Shown here piece by piece: positions 5,587 to 13,054 of a stretch of 14,327 nt of DNA; within the stretch, counting starts at the first letter, position 1; each line of letters opens with the position of its first letter. The notes beneath the pieces are model-generated. The model did no database searches and was not told the origin of the DNA. It was given only the letters and a program-made list of their open reading frames with translations. Origin of the DNA: Candidatus Zixiibacteriota bacterium (GTDB taxonomy: Bacteria > Zixibacteria > MSB-5A5 > GN15 > PGXB01); the NCBI GenBank assembly GCA_020345705.1, contig CP070766.1:998788-1013114 (forward strand). The letters are read 5' to 3'. The position numbers were made by a program, and so were the translations under genes.

Positions 5587-7764
5587 CTATAAACTTCTCA
5601 GGGCTGTCCGGGCATCCGATTTCATTTTCCCTTCCAGCCCGATATCGATAGCTTTTCGCAGGTGAACTCTGGCCGAGTCGGGCTGGCCGGTCTTGATAAA
5701 GTTTATGCCGGCATAATAGTTGTATTCGGGATCTTCCGGAGCCAGGAAAAGGGCATTCCAGAATTTGACGCGGGCGATCTTATATTGGCCCTTCTTATAA
5801 TATATCCGGCCGAGGGTGCTGCGATGCCGGGCGTTACCGCCGTCATGCAATATGGCCTGATTGGCGTAGTTTATCGCGCGATCAAGATTTTCCCCCCGTT
5901 CGAGCAAAACCATGGCCAGATTTCCCAGAGCATCAGTGGCAGATTTATCACGTTCAATGGCTCGACTGTACAGCGCCATCGCTGAGTCGGTGCGACCTCG
6001 GACCCTGTTTATATCGCCCAGAAGCGTCATGCCGTCAACGTGAAGCGAATCAAATGACAGCGCCTTATTAACAATACTCTCCGCTTCCGAATAATTCCCG
6101 TCCCTGAAATAATATTTTGCCGCCATAATATGCGCGTCCGGATCATCCGGGTTATTGTCAAGACAGGACCGGTAAATATCATCAACCTTCTTCTTGTCGC
6201 CCACTTCCTCGGCGATCTCGGCGGCCGTGCGGTATCTCTTGATGTCTTTTTTGGCAATCTCAATCAGCCGCTCGGCGAATTGAAGGGCGGAATTCAGTTC
6301 CCCCGTCGATCGATAAAGCGAAATCTTTTCTGCGGCGATATCCGGATCATACGAGACATACTCATCAAAACCGTTGAGGAATTCCAGCGCCTCTTTGTAG
6401 CGCAATTTCCTCTTGGCGATTCCGACCTCGCCCAGGATGGCGGTTTTGTTGGTTTTGTCAATTTTGAGAACCTCCCGGAATAACTCATGGGCCGCAATCA
6501 CCGAATCCATGGTACTAAAAAGCTGTCCCATAGCTGCCATATATGAAGGATTTCCGCGGCTTGATTCAACTGCTCGCTTGAGAACGTCACGCATCTTATC
6601 CGTCATGCCAAAGAGATAATAGGCATACGTGGCGGCGTGAAGTGTCTTGAAATCAGTCGTAAGACTGTCAAGCATACTTTCGATGTTAGGTCCGGCTATT
6701 TCCGGTCTGTCCATATCGAAAAGCAGGTCAACAAAAGCATGCCTGAGGGAGATCGTAGCGCTGTTGGGAAAGCTGTCCTTGATCGTTATCTGAACAGCAC
6801 CCTCAAAATATTGTTCCGCCCCGTAATTGTCGATATCTTGACTCTTTTTCGTAGCGAAATTGCTCATCACAGTCGGGAGCATTGAGAAACGGGGGACAAT
6901 CATCCCGTACTCGCGCATAGCGTTTGCGGGTTTGCCCATTTTGGTGTAATAATCAGACTTCATGACGTAGTATCGGTGCGAGTTTTCGTTCCTGAATCTG
7001 AGCGTGTCAAGCAGCGATTTGGCGCGGTGAAGATAGTCAAGCGACAGGAATGATTCAATGATGTCCGCGATAAAATAATGCTTGTCTTTCCCGGCCTCGA
7101 GAGCTGCATCATAATACTGCGCCGCGGAATCATAGAGACCGGCCAGTCTGAAGAAATCACCTGCGGCTTTGAGAACAGCGGCATTGCCGTCAGCGGGCGA
7201 CAGAGCCGTCGCGCAGTTATCAAAACCCTTTGCGAATTCGGCCCGGCGAGCGTCGTTGCGGGCCTTTGTCAATAAGAGTAGAGGATCATCGGGGAAATCA
7301 AGCAAGGATTTCTCGAGTATTCGCTCCGATTCATCAAGCTTGTCGGCACGCATCAAAGCCTCGGCCTCCATTACTGCTCCGAGGGTCTCATCGCCGCCGT
7401 TTTCTTCGTAGAGAGCAATGTAAAAATAAGCCAGTTCCGGACGGTCTATTTTCAGGAAGAGCCGGGCGTTCAGCATAAGAGCCGGAAGGAGCTTCGGATG
7501 TTCTCTCAGAACCCGGTAATTGGCGTTAATAGCCTCATAGGTGAGCCCTTCGTAGTAGTAATACATCGCTTTACCCAGCAAGGAATAAGGGGATTCGGGA
7601 AAATCAGAACCAAGAGACTTGAAGATTTTCAGCGTCTCCTCAGTGTCGCCCCGATCCAGCGCCGCAATTCCCTTATCATAGGAGTTCTTGCCGGCTTTGT
7701 CCTTGTCCGCGCACGAAACCAGAAGGACAGCCATAAGGATAAGAATGGCAGCAAATTGTCTCAT
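5587..7764 (-). CDS. TPR-repeat lipoprotein, 725 residues
   Basis: The N-terminus MRQFAAILILMAVLLVSC is a lipoprotein signal with lipobox LVSC and lipidation at Cys18. The following residues Ala-Asp do not settle inner- versus outer-membrane sorting. The rest is built of consecutive helical pairs typical of tetratricopeptide repeats. Examples are YDKGIAALDRGDTEETLKIF near residue 29 and the clear C-terminal run ALGNLAMVLLERGENLDRAI, STLGRIYYKKGQYKIARVKF and YYAGINFIKTGQPDSARVHL. TPR solenoids are protein-protein scaffolds, and the client is unknown. GAGGT 7 nt before the ATG at 7764 supports the start. It is divergent from lptB and convergent with fba. No frameshift is seen. An envelope-assembly role is possible but unsupported. 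Confidence 0.9.
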   Translation of the reverse strand: MRQFAAILILMAVLLVSCADKDKAGKNSYDKGIAALDRGDTEETLKIFKSLGSDFPESPYSLLGKAMYYYYEGLTYEAINANYRVLREHPKLLPALMLNARLFLKIDRPELAYFYIALYEENGGDETLGAVMEAEALMRADKLDESERILEKSLLDFPDDPLLLLTKARNDARRAEFAKGFDNCATALSPADGNAAVLKAAGDFFRLAGLYDSAAQYYDAALEAGKDKHYFIADIIESFLSLDYLHRAKSLLDTLRFRNENSHRYYVMKSDYYTKMGKPANAMREYGMIVPRFSMLPTVMSNFATKKSQDIDNYGAEQYFEGAVQITIKDSFPNSATISLRHAFVDLLFDMDRPEIAGPNIESMLDSLTTDFKTLHAATYAYYLFGMTDKMRDVLKRAVESSRGNPSYMAAMGQLFSTMDSVIAAHELFREVLKIDKTNKTAILGEVGIAKRKLRYKEALEFLNGFDEYVSYDPDIAAEKISLYRSTGELNSALQFAERLIEIAKKDIKRYRTAAEIAEEVGDKKKVDDIYRSCLDNNPDDPDAHIMAAKYYFRDGNYSEAESIVNKALSFDSLHVDGMTLLGDINRVRGRTDSAMALYSRAIERDKSATDALGNLAMVLLERGENLDRAINYANQAILHDGGNARHRSTLGRIYYKKGQYKIARVKFWNALFLAPEDPEYNYYAGINFIKTGQPDSARVHLRKAIDIGLEGKMKSDARTALRSL

Positions 7765-7863
7765 TATCGTTACCTCATCAGTAGCCCTGTGTACTCATGT
7801 GACAGGGAAGATAACCATTTTCGAGCCCATTAGCAAACACTATGCTGACTCGCAATAATTTGG

Positions 7864-7893
7864 TTGTTTTCAGTATTCGTCACTTTGTATATT
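7864..7893 (+). promoter_or_regulatory. Promoter of lptB (predicted leaderless transcript)
   Basis: TTGTTT (7864-7869), an 18-bp spacer and TATATT (7888-7893) place the transcript start at about 7899-7900, on the ATG itself. No Shine-Dalgarno sequence precedes either ATG 7899 or the alternative ATG 7905. Confidence 0.5.
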
Positions 7894-7898
7894 AGTAT

Positions 7899-8630
7899 AT
7901 GCAGATGGCTAAGCTGAGTTCGTCCAGTCTTGTCAAAAAATACAGAAGACGGGCTGTTGTTGACGGCGTTTCCATATATGTCAATCCTGGCGAAGTGGTC
8001 GGCTTGCTGGGCCCGAATGGTGCGGGCAAAACCACAACTTTTTACATGATCATCGGCTTCATTCGCCCTAACTCGGGAAAAGTATTTCTCGGCGAGAGCG
8101 ACATAACCGGCATGCCCATGTATAAGAGGGCCAGAATGGGCATTGGATATCTTGCCCAGGAAACTTCCGTTTTCAGAAAATTGACGGTTGAGCAGAATAT
8201 TCGTGCCATTCTGCAGATGCGCGGGTTGCCGCGTAAAGAGCAGAAAATGAAGCTGGAATCGCTTTTAGAGCAGCTTGACATCAGCCATTTACGCAGAAGA
8301 AAGGCCTATTCCCTTTCCGGAGGAGAGCGTCGGCGGGTGGAAATTACCCGCGTGCTTGTCTCGGATCCCCAGTTTTTTTTGCTCGATGAACCTTTTGCCG
8401 GTATCGATCCGATTGCCGTTGAAGATATTCAGAAGATCATTGCCCGCCTTACCGAACAGGGTCTGGGAGTTTTGATAACTGACCACAATGTTCGCGAGAC
8501 CCTCTCAATCTGCGATCGTGCGTATATCATGTGCGACGGCAAAATCCTGAAGTCCGGAACCGCTCAGTTTCTTGCCGAGGATCCGGAAGCACGAAAGATA
8601 TATTTGGGAGAGAAGTTCAAGTTGAACTAA
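7899..8630 (+). CDS. lptB: LPS export ABC transporter ATP-binding protein LptB
   Basis: This cytoplasmic ATPase of the LptB2FG transporter extracts lipopolysaccharide from the inner membrane and pushes it along the Lpt bridge. In its 243 residues the Walker A motif is GPNGAGKTT (38-46) and the Q-loop is YLAQE. The signature is LSGGERRRVE, Walker B with D-loop reads FFLLDEPFAGIDP, and the switch His is in TDHNV. The IDP and ERRRVEI wording is characteristic of LptB among ABC ATPases, and its place directly before rpoN matches proteobacterial order. The start is ATG 7899, with 7905 almost equally possible. It heads the lptB-rpoN-glpX-hpf cluster. The partners LptA/C/F/G are not in the window. 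Confidence 0.95.
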   Translation: MQMAKLSSSSLVKKYRRRAVVDGVSIYVNPGEVVGLLGPNGAGKTTTFYMIIGFIRPNSGKVFLGESDITGMPMYKRARMGIGYLAQETSVFRKLTVEQNIRAILQMRGLPRKEQKMKLESLLEQLDISHLRRRKAYSLSGGERRRVEITRVLVSDPQFFLLDEPFAGIDPIAVEDIQKIIARLTEQGLGVLITDHNVRETLSICDRAYIMCDGKILKSGTAQFLAEDPEARKIYLGEKFKLN

Positions 8631-8784
8631 TTACAATTTATGAACAAAATGCGTAGAATATTGTGGCATATCTTGAAAGTGAGAGACGAAATTCTAAGAA
8701 TTAGCCGTCAGCAGACCGATAATATAACTGGAGCTGAAAAATTGCGCCGTAGATGTTAACTTGGTTTAGGACAGCAGGTTACAA

Positions 8785-10191
8785 ATGAAGCTCGGACTTC
8801 GCTTGTCATTGAAACAGACACTGGCTCCCCAATTGATCCAGTCGCTGAAAATGCTTCAGATGCCTCATTTGAAGCTCCAGCAGACTCTTCGACATGAAAT
8901 TATGATCAATCCCTTGTTGGAAGAGATTGAGCCCGTCGAAGACGACGAGTCGGCTGAGAGCGAGGACGATAACTTCCTGAAGGAAAGCGAGGACTCGGCT
9001 GACGTGGATCAGGAGAAGTTCGACTGGGAAAATTACCTTGGCGATGATCTTGATGAATACAAGGTCAAGAGTTCGCTTACCCGGTCGGAAGAAACGTTCG
9101 AGAAGGTGCCCGTTCTGGAAAAGACCTTAGCCGATCATTTAAACGAGCAACTCTCTTTTCTCAAGCTCAATGACGAAGATCGAAAGATAGGCGAATACAT
9201 TATCGGGGACATTTCCCCCCGCGGATACCTGGTCGTCTCTCCCGAGGAAATGGCCGAAGAGGCCAAGATTCCGATCGAGAAAATTCAAGAATTGATGCAA
9301 ATCATTCGCCGATTCGACCCTCCCGGAGTCGGCGCCCGGGACCTGGGCGAATCTCTTAAGATCCAACTTGAAGAGAAAGGGTATAAAGACTCCCTTGCGT
9401 ACCGGATAGTCGACCAATATGTCCACGAACTTGACAGGAAATCAATTCTCCAGATATCCCGGGCTATGGGGGTCCCGTTTGAAAAGGTTCAGCAGGCGAT
9501 GGACCTTCTCAAGACCCTCTCGCCCTGGCCGGCCTACGGCAGCTTCGATTCGGCCGCGATGCCGATAGTCCCCGACCTGATTGTTGAAAAAGTCGGCGAT
9601 GACTACGTCGTTTTCCATAACGACAGGAATATGCCCAAGCTGCGAGTCAATCCCGGTTACCACAAGCTGCTGAAAGCGGGAAACAAGACGACGAAAGACA
9701 CCAAGAAATATGTCCGTGAAAAGCTGGAGCAGGCGCGCTGGTTCATAAACTCCATTAACCAGCGGCGTTCGACCATGATCAGGGTCATGGAAGCTATTAT
9801 CGAAGAGCAAAGGGAATTCTTCGATAAAGGTCCAGCCTTTTTGAAGCCCTTAATTATGGAAGACATTGCCCGCATAGTCGAGATGAACGTGGCGACCATC
9901 AGCCGTGTGTCAAACGGCAAATACGTGCAGTCTCCTCAGGGGCTGTACGAGATAAAGTACTTCTTCAACTCCGGCATCGCCAGCGAAGACGGCGGAGAGA
10001 TGTCAAAAAGGCACGTGAAGCGTCGCATCGAAGAGATCATCAAGAGCGAGGATCCGAGCAAGCCCTTATCTGATCAGGATATATTTCAGAAACTTCAGGA
10101 AGAGGGAATCAAGCTAGCCAGACGGACGGTTACCAAGTATCGTGAAGAGCTCAAAATCTCGCCGGCCCGTTTCCGAAAGCGAAAGGCATAG
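8785..10191 (+). CDS. rpoN: RNA polymerase sigma-54 factor
   Basis: Sigma-54 directs RNA polymerase to -24/-12 promoters and needs AAA+ activators to open them. The 468-residue protein has Gln/Leu-rich region I (LRLSLKQTLAPQLIQSLKML, about 4-45), an acidic region II (about 47-90, many Asp/Glu/Ser) and the core-binding domain. The HTH lies around MNVATISRVSNGKYVQSPQG. The RpoN box ARRTVTKYRE (445-454) recognises the -24 element. All parts are present and the length is normal. The 154-nt gap after lptB holds only a weak internal promoter-like pair (TTGAAA 8673, TAAGAA 8695), and the ribosome binding site is weak (GCAGGTT). No sigma-54 activator is encoded here, so its regulon cannot be deduced. 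Confidence 0.97.
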   Translation: MKLGLRLSLKQTLAPQLIQSLKMLQMPHLKLQQTLRHEIMINPLLEEIEPVEDDESAESEDDNFLKESEDSADVDQEKFDWENYLGDDLDEYKVKSSLTRSEETFEKVPVLEKTLADHLNEQLSFLKLNDEDRKIGEYIIGDISPRGYLVVSPEEMAEEAKIPIEKIQELMQIIRRFDPPGVGARDLGESLKIQLEEKGYKDSLAYRIVDQYVHELDRKSILQISRAMGVPFEKVQQAMDLLKTLSPWPAYGSFDSAAMPIVPDLIVEKVGDDYVVFHNDRNMPKLRVNPGYHKLLKAGNKTTKDTKKYVREKLEQARWFINSINQRRSTMIRVMEAIIEEQREFFDKGPAFLKPLIMEDIARIVEMNVATISRVSNGKYVQSPQGLYEIKYFFNSGIASEDGGEMSKRHVKRRIEEIIKSEDPSKPLSDQDIFQKLQEEGIKLARRTVTKYREELKISPARFRKRKA

Positions 10192-10280
10192 GAAATTGAC
10201 CATAGCTATCGTTCTTACGTATCTATCATTACCCGTAATCCGCTTATTTAATGCGTATGACATGGGAGGAATAGTTTTCG

Positions 10281-11252
10281 ATGGATCGAAATCTCGCCCT
10301 AGAAATCGTAAGAGTCACTGAAGCCGCCGCCCTTGCCAGCGCCGCCTGGGTGGGGCGCGGCGATGGAAGAGCCGCCGACAGCGCCGCTACCGCAGCGATG
10401 CGCGAATGTTTTGACGGTATTGCCTTCAGGGGGAAAGTTGTCATCGGTGAAGGTGAACGGGACGAGGCCCCGATGCTTTACATCGGCGAGGAGGTCGGGG
10501 GTGGTGATGGACCGGAGGTCGATATTGCCGTTGATCCTCTCGAATGCACCAATTCCGTTGCGTACGGACGTTCAAATGCTCTGGCGGTGATTGCCATCGC
10601 GCCCAAAGGCAAACTTCTGCATGCCCCCGACACGTACATGGAAAAAATCGCCGTCGGTCCCGAGGCGGCTGACGCCATCGATCTGAATGCGTCACCTGAG
10701 GAAAACATCGGACGGGTGGCCGAATGCCTGGGATACAAGATCACCGAGCTGACTGTGGTCATTCTCGACCGCGAACGGCACGAATATCTCATCGACCGGG
10801 TCAGGAAAACCGGGGCGCGGATTCACCTGATTTCGGACGGCGACGTCTCATCAGCCATAGCCGCGGCCATGCCCTCAACGGGGGTCAATCTTCTGATGGG
10901 GATCGGCGGCGCTCCGGAAGGCGTCCTGGCGGCGGCCGCTTTGCGATGCATCGGGGGAGCGATGCAGGGACGCCTGGTCCCCCGCAACCAGGAAGAACGA
11001 GAACGCGCCTTGAAAATGGGCATTGAAGACATTAATAAAGTTTTCAGCCTCGATGAACTGGCCCAGGGGGAGGAAACAATGTTCGCCGCGACCGGCGTTA
11101 CCAGCGGCGATTTGCTCCACGGAGTTTTGTTCCGAAAAGACGGGGCCACCACCGAGTCGCTGGTTCTGAGACAATCTTCGGGGACCCGAAGATACATCAA
11201 GTCACATCATTATTTCAGAGAAAGACACCCGGTCACAATTTTGGACCAGTAG
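10281..11252 (+). CDS. glpX: Class II fructose-1,6-bisphosphatase (GlpX type)
   Basis: The enzyme hydrolyses fructose-1,6-bisphosphate to fructose-6-phosphate in gluconeogenesis, using divalent metal; some homologues also act on sedoheptulose-1,7-bisphosphate. The 323-residue protein numbers like E. coli GlpX: Asp33, Glu57 in GEGERD, Asp85 and Glu88, and Thr90 are all present. The usual DPLEGT motif reads DPLECT here, with Cys89 (TGC) instead of Gly. The C-terminal substrate-binding half (GIGGAPEGVLAAAALRCIGG) is normal. GGAGGA at 10265-10270, 10 nt before ATG, supports the start. A weak promoter (TTGACC 10196, TATCTA 10220) may supplement read-through from rpoN. It is inserted between rpoN and hpf, which are usually adjacent. 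Confidence 0.95.
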   Translation: MDRNLALEIVRVTEAAALASAAWVGRGDGRAADSAATAAMRECFDGIAFRGKVVIGEGERDEAPMLYIGEEVGGGDGPEVDIAVDPLECTNSVAYGRSNALAVIAIAPKGKLLHAPDTYMEKIAVGPEAADAIDLNASPEENIGRVAECLGYKITELTVVILDRERHEYLIDRVRKTGARIHLISDGDVSSAIAAAMPSTGVNLLMGIGGAPEGVLAAAALRCIGGAMQGRLVPRNQEERERALKMGIEDINKVFSLDELAQGEETMFAATGVTSGDLLHGVLFRKDGATTESLVLRQSSGTRRYIKSHHYFRERHPVTILDQ

Positions 11253-11267
11253 AAAGGAGCAGATGCT

Positions 11268-11627
11268 ATGAACATTGAGATTACGGCCAGACACTTCGAT
11301 CTTACGCCCGAACTAAGGGAGCATATTGAAAAGGAAGTTACCGGGCTGACCAGGTATTTTGAGAATATTATATCATCGGAAGTGATACTTGACGTCGAGA
11401 AATACCGTCAGACCGCTGAAATAAGAACCAAAGTCTATAAAGAGGTCATCACCGGCAAGGCCGATTCCACCGACATGTACGCCTCCGTCGAGCAGGCCAT
11501 TGACAGGGTGAAGAAGCAGCTGAAAAAATACAAGGGCAAACTTAAAGATAAAAGACCCGATGAGATAAGCGAAACGGTCGAGAAGGCGACGAAACCCGAC
11601 ACCGACGTTGACAGCGTCGACGTGTAG
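11268..11627 (+). CDS. hpf: Ribosome hibernation promoting factor, short type
   Basis: HPF/RaiA proteins bind the 30S decoding centre of idle ribosomes, blocking mRNA and tRNA and helping dimer formation. Residues 1-97 are an S30AE domain: it opens MNIEITARHFDLTPELREHIEKE and has a basic helix AIDRVKKQLKKYKGKLKDKR. At 119 residues it lacks the separate C-terminal dimerisation domain of long HPF and ends instead in an acidic Asp/Val/Thr tail of about 22 residues. The gap to glpX is only 15 nt and carries AAAGGAG (11253-11259), 8 nt before ATG, so it is cotranscribed. The downstream neighbour in proteobacteria, ptsN, is absent; a terminator follows. Confidence 0.95.
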   Translation: MNIEITARHFDLTPELREHIEKEVTGLTRYFENIISSEVILDVEKYRQTAEIRTKVYKEVITGKADSTDMYASVEQAIDRVKKQLKKYKGKLKDKRPDEISETVEKATKPDTDVDSVDV

Positions 11628-11667
11628 GAATTATCAATATCCTTCACTTCACAAGATTGGACATAAT

Positions 11668-11698
11668 AAATCCTCCCGCCCGGGAGGATTTTGTTATT
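11668..11698 (+). terminator. Intrinsic terminator ending the lptB-rpoN-glpX-hpf cluster
   Basis: AAATCCTCCC (11668-11677) and GGGAGGATTT (11682-11691) pair perfectly over 10 bp around a 4-nt loop. The downstream T-rich tail continues TTGTTATT. It starts 41 nt after the hpf stop. Confidence 0.88.
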
Positions 11699-11780
11699 GA
11701 CACAATCAATCCCTTAATAATGTGAGAGATCTGGTACCGGTCGGAGCCGCGGGGTGCTACTTTTGAGCCTCATTTTTCAC

Positions 11781-11809
11781 TTGACAAGATTATCAACTTA
11801 AGCTATCTT
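11781..11809 (+). promoter_or_regulatory. Sigma-70-type promoter of the HTH/Cys-cluster regulator
   Basis: A perfect TTGACA (11781-11786) is followed after 17 bp by TATCTT (11804-11809), predicting a start near 11816 and a leader of about 46 nt. A small inverted repeat TTAAG/CTTAA (11798-11802, 11807-11811) overlaps the -10. Another TTGACA at 11697, just after the hpf terminator, has no well-spaced -10. Confidence 0.7.
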
Positions 11810-11843
11810 AACCCATAGAATAGATAAAACGCATAATATCCAT

Positions 11844-11855
11844 AACTCGCGAGTT
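11844..11855. promoter_or_regulatory. Perfect 12-bp palindrome before the regulator start
   Basis: AACTCGCGAGTT is a perfect palindrome in the predicted 5' leader, 6 nt before the TTG start. MerR- and excisionase-type HTH dimers bind such dyads, so an autoregulatory operator is plausible. It could also form a short hairpin masking initiation. Confidence 0.4.
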
Positions 11856-11861
11856 GAGAAT

Positions 11862-12638
11862 TTGCTGGCCAATGAAGTACACCCGAAGGAATATTTCTCC
11901 ACAGGCAAGGCGGCTGCGTTGTGCTCCGTTACTCCTGACACCGTCCTGAAATGGATAAGATCAGGAAAAATCAAAGCTAACAGAACGCCGGGCGGACACC
12001 ACCGAATACCCGCTGAAGCCCTGAAGCTCTTTCTAAGCGGGGAACCTGCCCCCGATAGTCAGGGAGACGACCGCGAGACATTTCAATACTGCTGGGAGTT
12101 TAATGCCAAATCCGGAATCCTTCCCGATGGGTGTAAAGATTGCATAGTATATCGTTCCGGGACCCGGCGCTGCTATGAAATCGGTAATCTCAGTGTCGAA
12201 ACCGGCCATACAAAGCTTTTCTGCAAGAAATCGTGCAACGATTGCGATTATTACAATGCTGTTCACAGCAAGAGCCTGGACGTGTTGGTGGTGACTGACA
12301 GGAAAAGAACGAGGGCCCTGCTGGAAAAAGAGGCCGGAGATGTCCCTTTCAATTTGCAGATAGCGGATTGTGAATACCGCTGTTCCATGATAATCGATAA
12401 ATACCGCCCCGATTATGTGGTCATTGATTGCTCCATCGGCCCGGAGCGCAGCCGCCAGTTTGCCAAATTGCTGAATGACGATCCACGACTCCCTTTTGTT
12501 CGAGTAATACTCGCAGGAAACAGAAGAGAAATGCCCGATAAATGCGACAAACTTGTTTACGGATTTATGCGCCGGCCCATCACGACGGCGATGCTGACGT
12601 CTTTTATAGGTAAATTCCGTTTGATGAAGGCCAGTTAA
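11862..12638 (+). CDS. Regulator: excisionase/MerR-like HTH + seven-Cys cluster + degenerate receiver domain
   Basis: The 258-residue protein has three parts. Residues 10-58 are a winged HTH of the MerR/excisionase type (YFSTGKAAALCSVTPDTVLK, then RTPGGHHRIP). Residues 74-131 hold seven cysteines (77, 91, 94, 104, 121, 125, 128) as CWEF, CKDC, CYE and CKKSCNDC, resembling the CW-type Cys motifs of deltaproteobacterial signalling proteins and suited to Fe-S or Zn. Residues 139-255 look like a response-regulator receiver fold (DVLVVTD, PDYVVID, VRVILAG, YGFMRRP). Asp189 sits at the phospho-acceptor position and Asp146 in the acidic pocket, but the usual Lys is Arg and the beta-4 Thr/Ser is Ala. 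No in-frame ATG exists before the Cys region, so TTG 11862 is the likely start. A redox- or metal-responsive transcription factor is inferred. Confidence 0.8.
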   Translation: MLANEVHPKEYFSTGKAAALCSVTPDTVLKWIRSGKIKANRTPGGHHRIPAEALKLFLSGEPAPDSQGDDRETFQYCWEFNAKSGILPDGCKDCIVYRSGTRRCYEIGNLSVETGHTKLFCKKSCNDCDYYNAVHSKSLDVLVVTDRKRTRALLEKEAGDVPFNLQIADCEYRCSMIIDKYRPDYVVIDCSIGPERSRQFAKLLNDDPRLPFVRVILAGNRREMPDKCDKLVYGFMRRPITTAMLTSFIGKFRLMKAS

Positions 12639-12724
12639 CAGTATAATACTCTCTTCGGAATCTCAAAGGAAAGGAGGTTACTGTAGATCGCAGACTAGGA
12701 AATTACCCCAAGAATAATGCAAAA

Positions 12725-12764
12725 GGCCCGACGGACGGATTATAACTGACTGGTCCGTCGAGCC
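12725..12764 (+). other. Stable hairpin 1 in the spacer before the second M6 gene
   Basis: CGACGGAC (12729-12736) pairs perfectly with GTCCGTCG (12753-12760). Beyond one C-A mismatch, GGC (12725-12727) pairs with GCC (12762-12764). The loop is 16 nt. No T-run follows, so it is not an obvious terminator. Confidence 0.5.
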
Positions 12765-12778
12765 AACGAGTCGAACGT

Positions 12779-12804
12779 GGCCGCTGGAGTTGAGCCCAGC
12801 GGCC
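12779..12804 (+). other. Stable hairpin 2 in the spacer before the second M6 gene
   Basis: GGCCGCTGG (12779-12787) and CCAGCGGCC (12796-12804) form a perfect 9-bp GC-rich stem with an 8-nt loop, 14 nt after hairpin 1. No U-tract follows on either strand. Confidence 0.5.
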
Positions 12805-12913
12805 GCCCGATCCGCCGTTCATAATATAGGCAAGATACCGGGGGCGTCAATAACAAACCACAGGCATTTTCTTTACCGATAAAGCGGATCAATCGCGAAG
12901 ACTGCCCGCGGCG

Positions 12914-13009
12914 GGAGATACCAACGGAGACGGCAGTGCCAATCTGCTCTATGATACCCATCTGATTAACAGCTTTTGTGAAAGCCGGCTGGAGCCGGCC
13001 TGCCTATAA
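12914..13009 (+). pseudogene. Dockerin-repeat relic upstream of the second M6 protease
   Basis: The frame starting at 12914 reads GDTNGDGSANLLYDTHLINS and on to a Cys-rich tail ending at TAA 13007-13009. It lines up with the dockerin repeat GDADGSGAVNLVDVTHIINF of the first protease. The EF-hand-like loop is still recognisable, but DV has become YD and the LYKEGP tail is degraded. No start codon or ribosome binding site explains it as a gene. It ends 45 nt before the second protease ATG, as if an older protease gene lying here lost everything but its 3' end. Confidence 0.7.
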
Positions 13010-13054
13010 ATATATGGATTCTTGACTGACAACATCAACGAGGAAGGACATCAA

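Larger units (their letters stand above)
12639..12913. other. Gene-poor spacer with promoter-like box, orphan Shine-Dalgarno and structure
   Basis: No coding region is credible here. TATAAT at 12642-12647 has a TTGATG 15 bp upstream (12621-12626). AAAGGAGGT at 12670-12678 is a near-perfect ribosome binding site but is followed by CTG-TAG and no usable start codon. Two strong hairpins follow, listed separately. The rest (12805-12913) shows no feature I can name. The region might encode a small RNA, or be debris of a lost gene. Confidence 0.4.

Noticed and set aside
8664..8680. Possible sigma-54 promoter (TGGCAT...TTGAA) before rpoN
   Set aside because: The spacing between the GG and the -12 element is about 2 bp too short and the -12 lacks GC, so it does not fit the -24/-12 rule.
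4458..11851. Shared 10-mer ATAACTCGCG at 4458-4467 and 11842-11851 as a common regulatory site
   Set aside because: Ten-base matches are expected by chance many times in a window this size, and only the second copy completes a palindrome.
12740..12961. Minus-strand open frame of 73 codons in the spacer before the second protease
   Set aside because: No ribosome binding site or recognisable motif; it overlaps the plus-strand dockerin relic and hairpin 2, which explain the sequence better.
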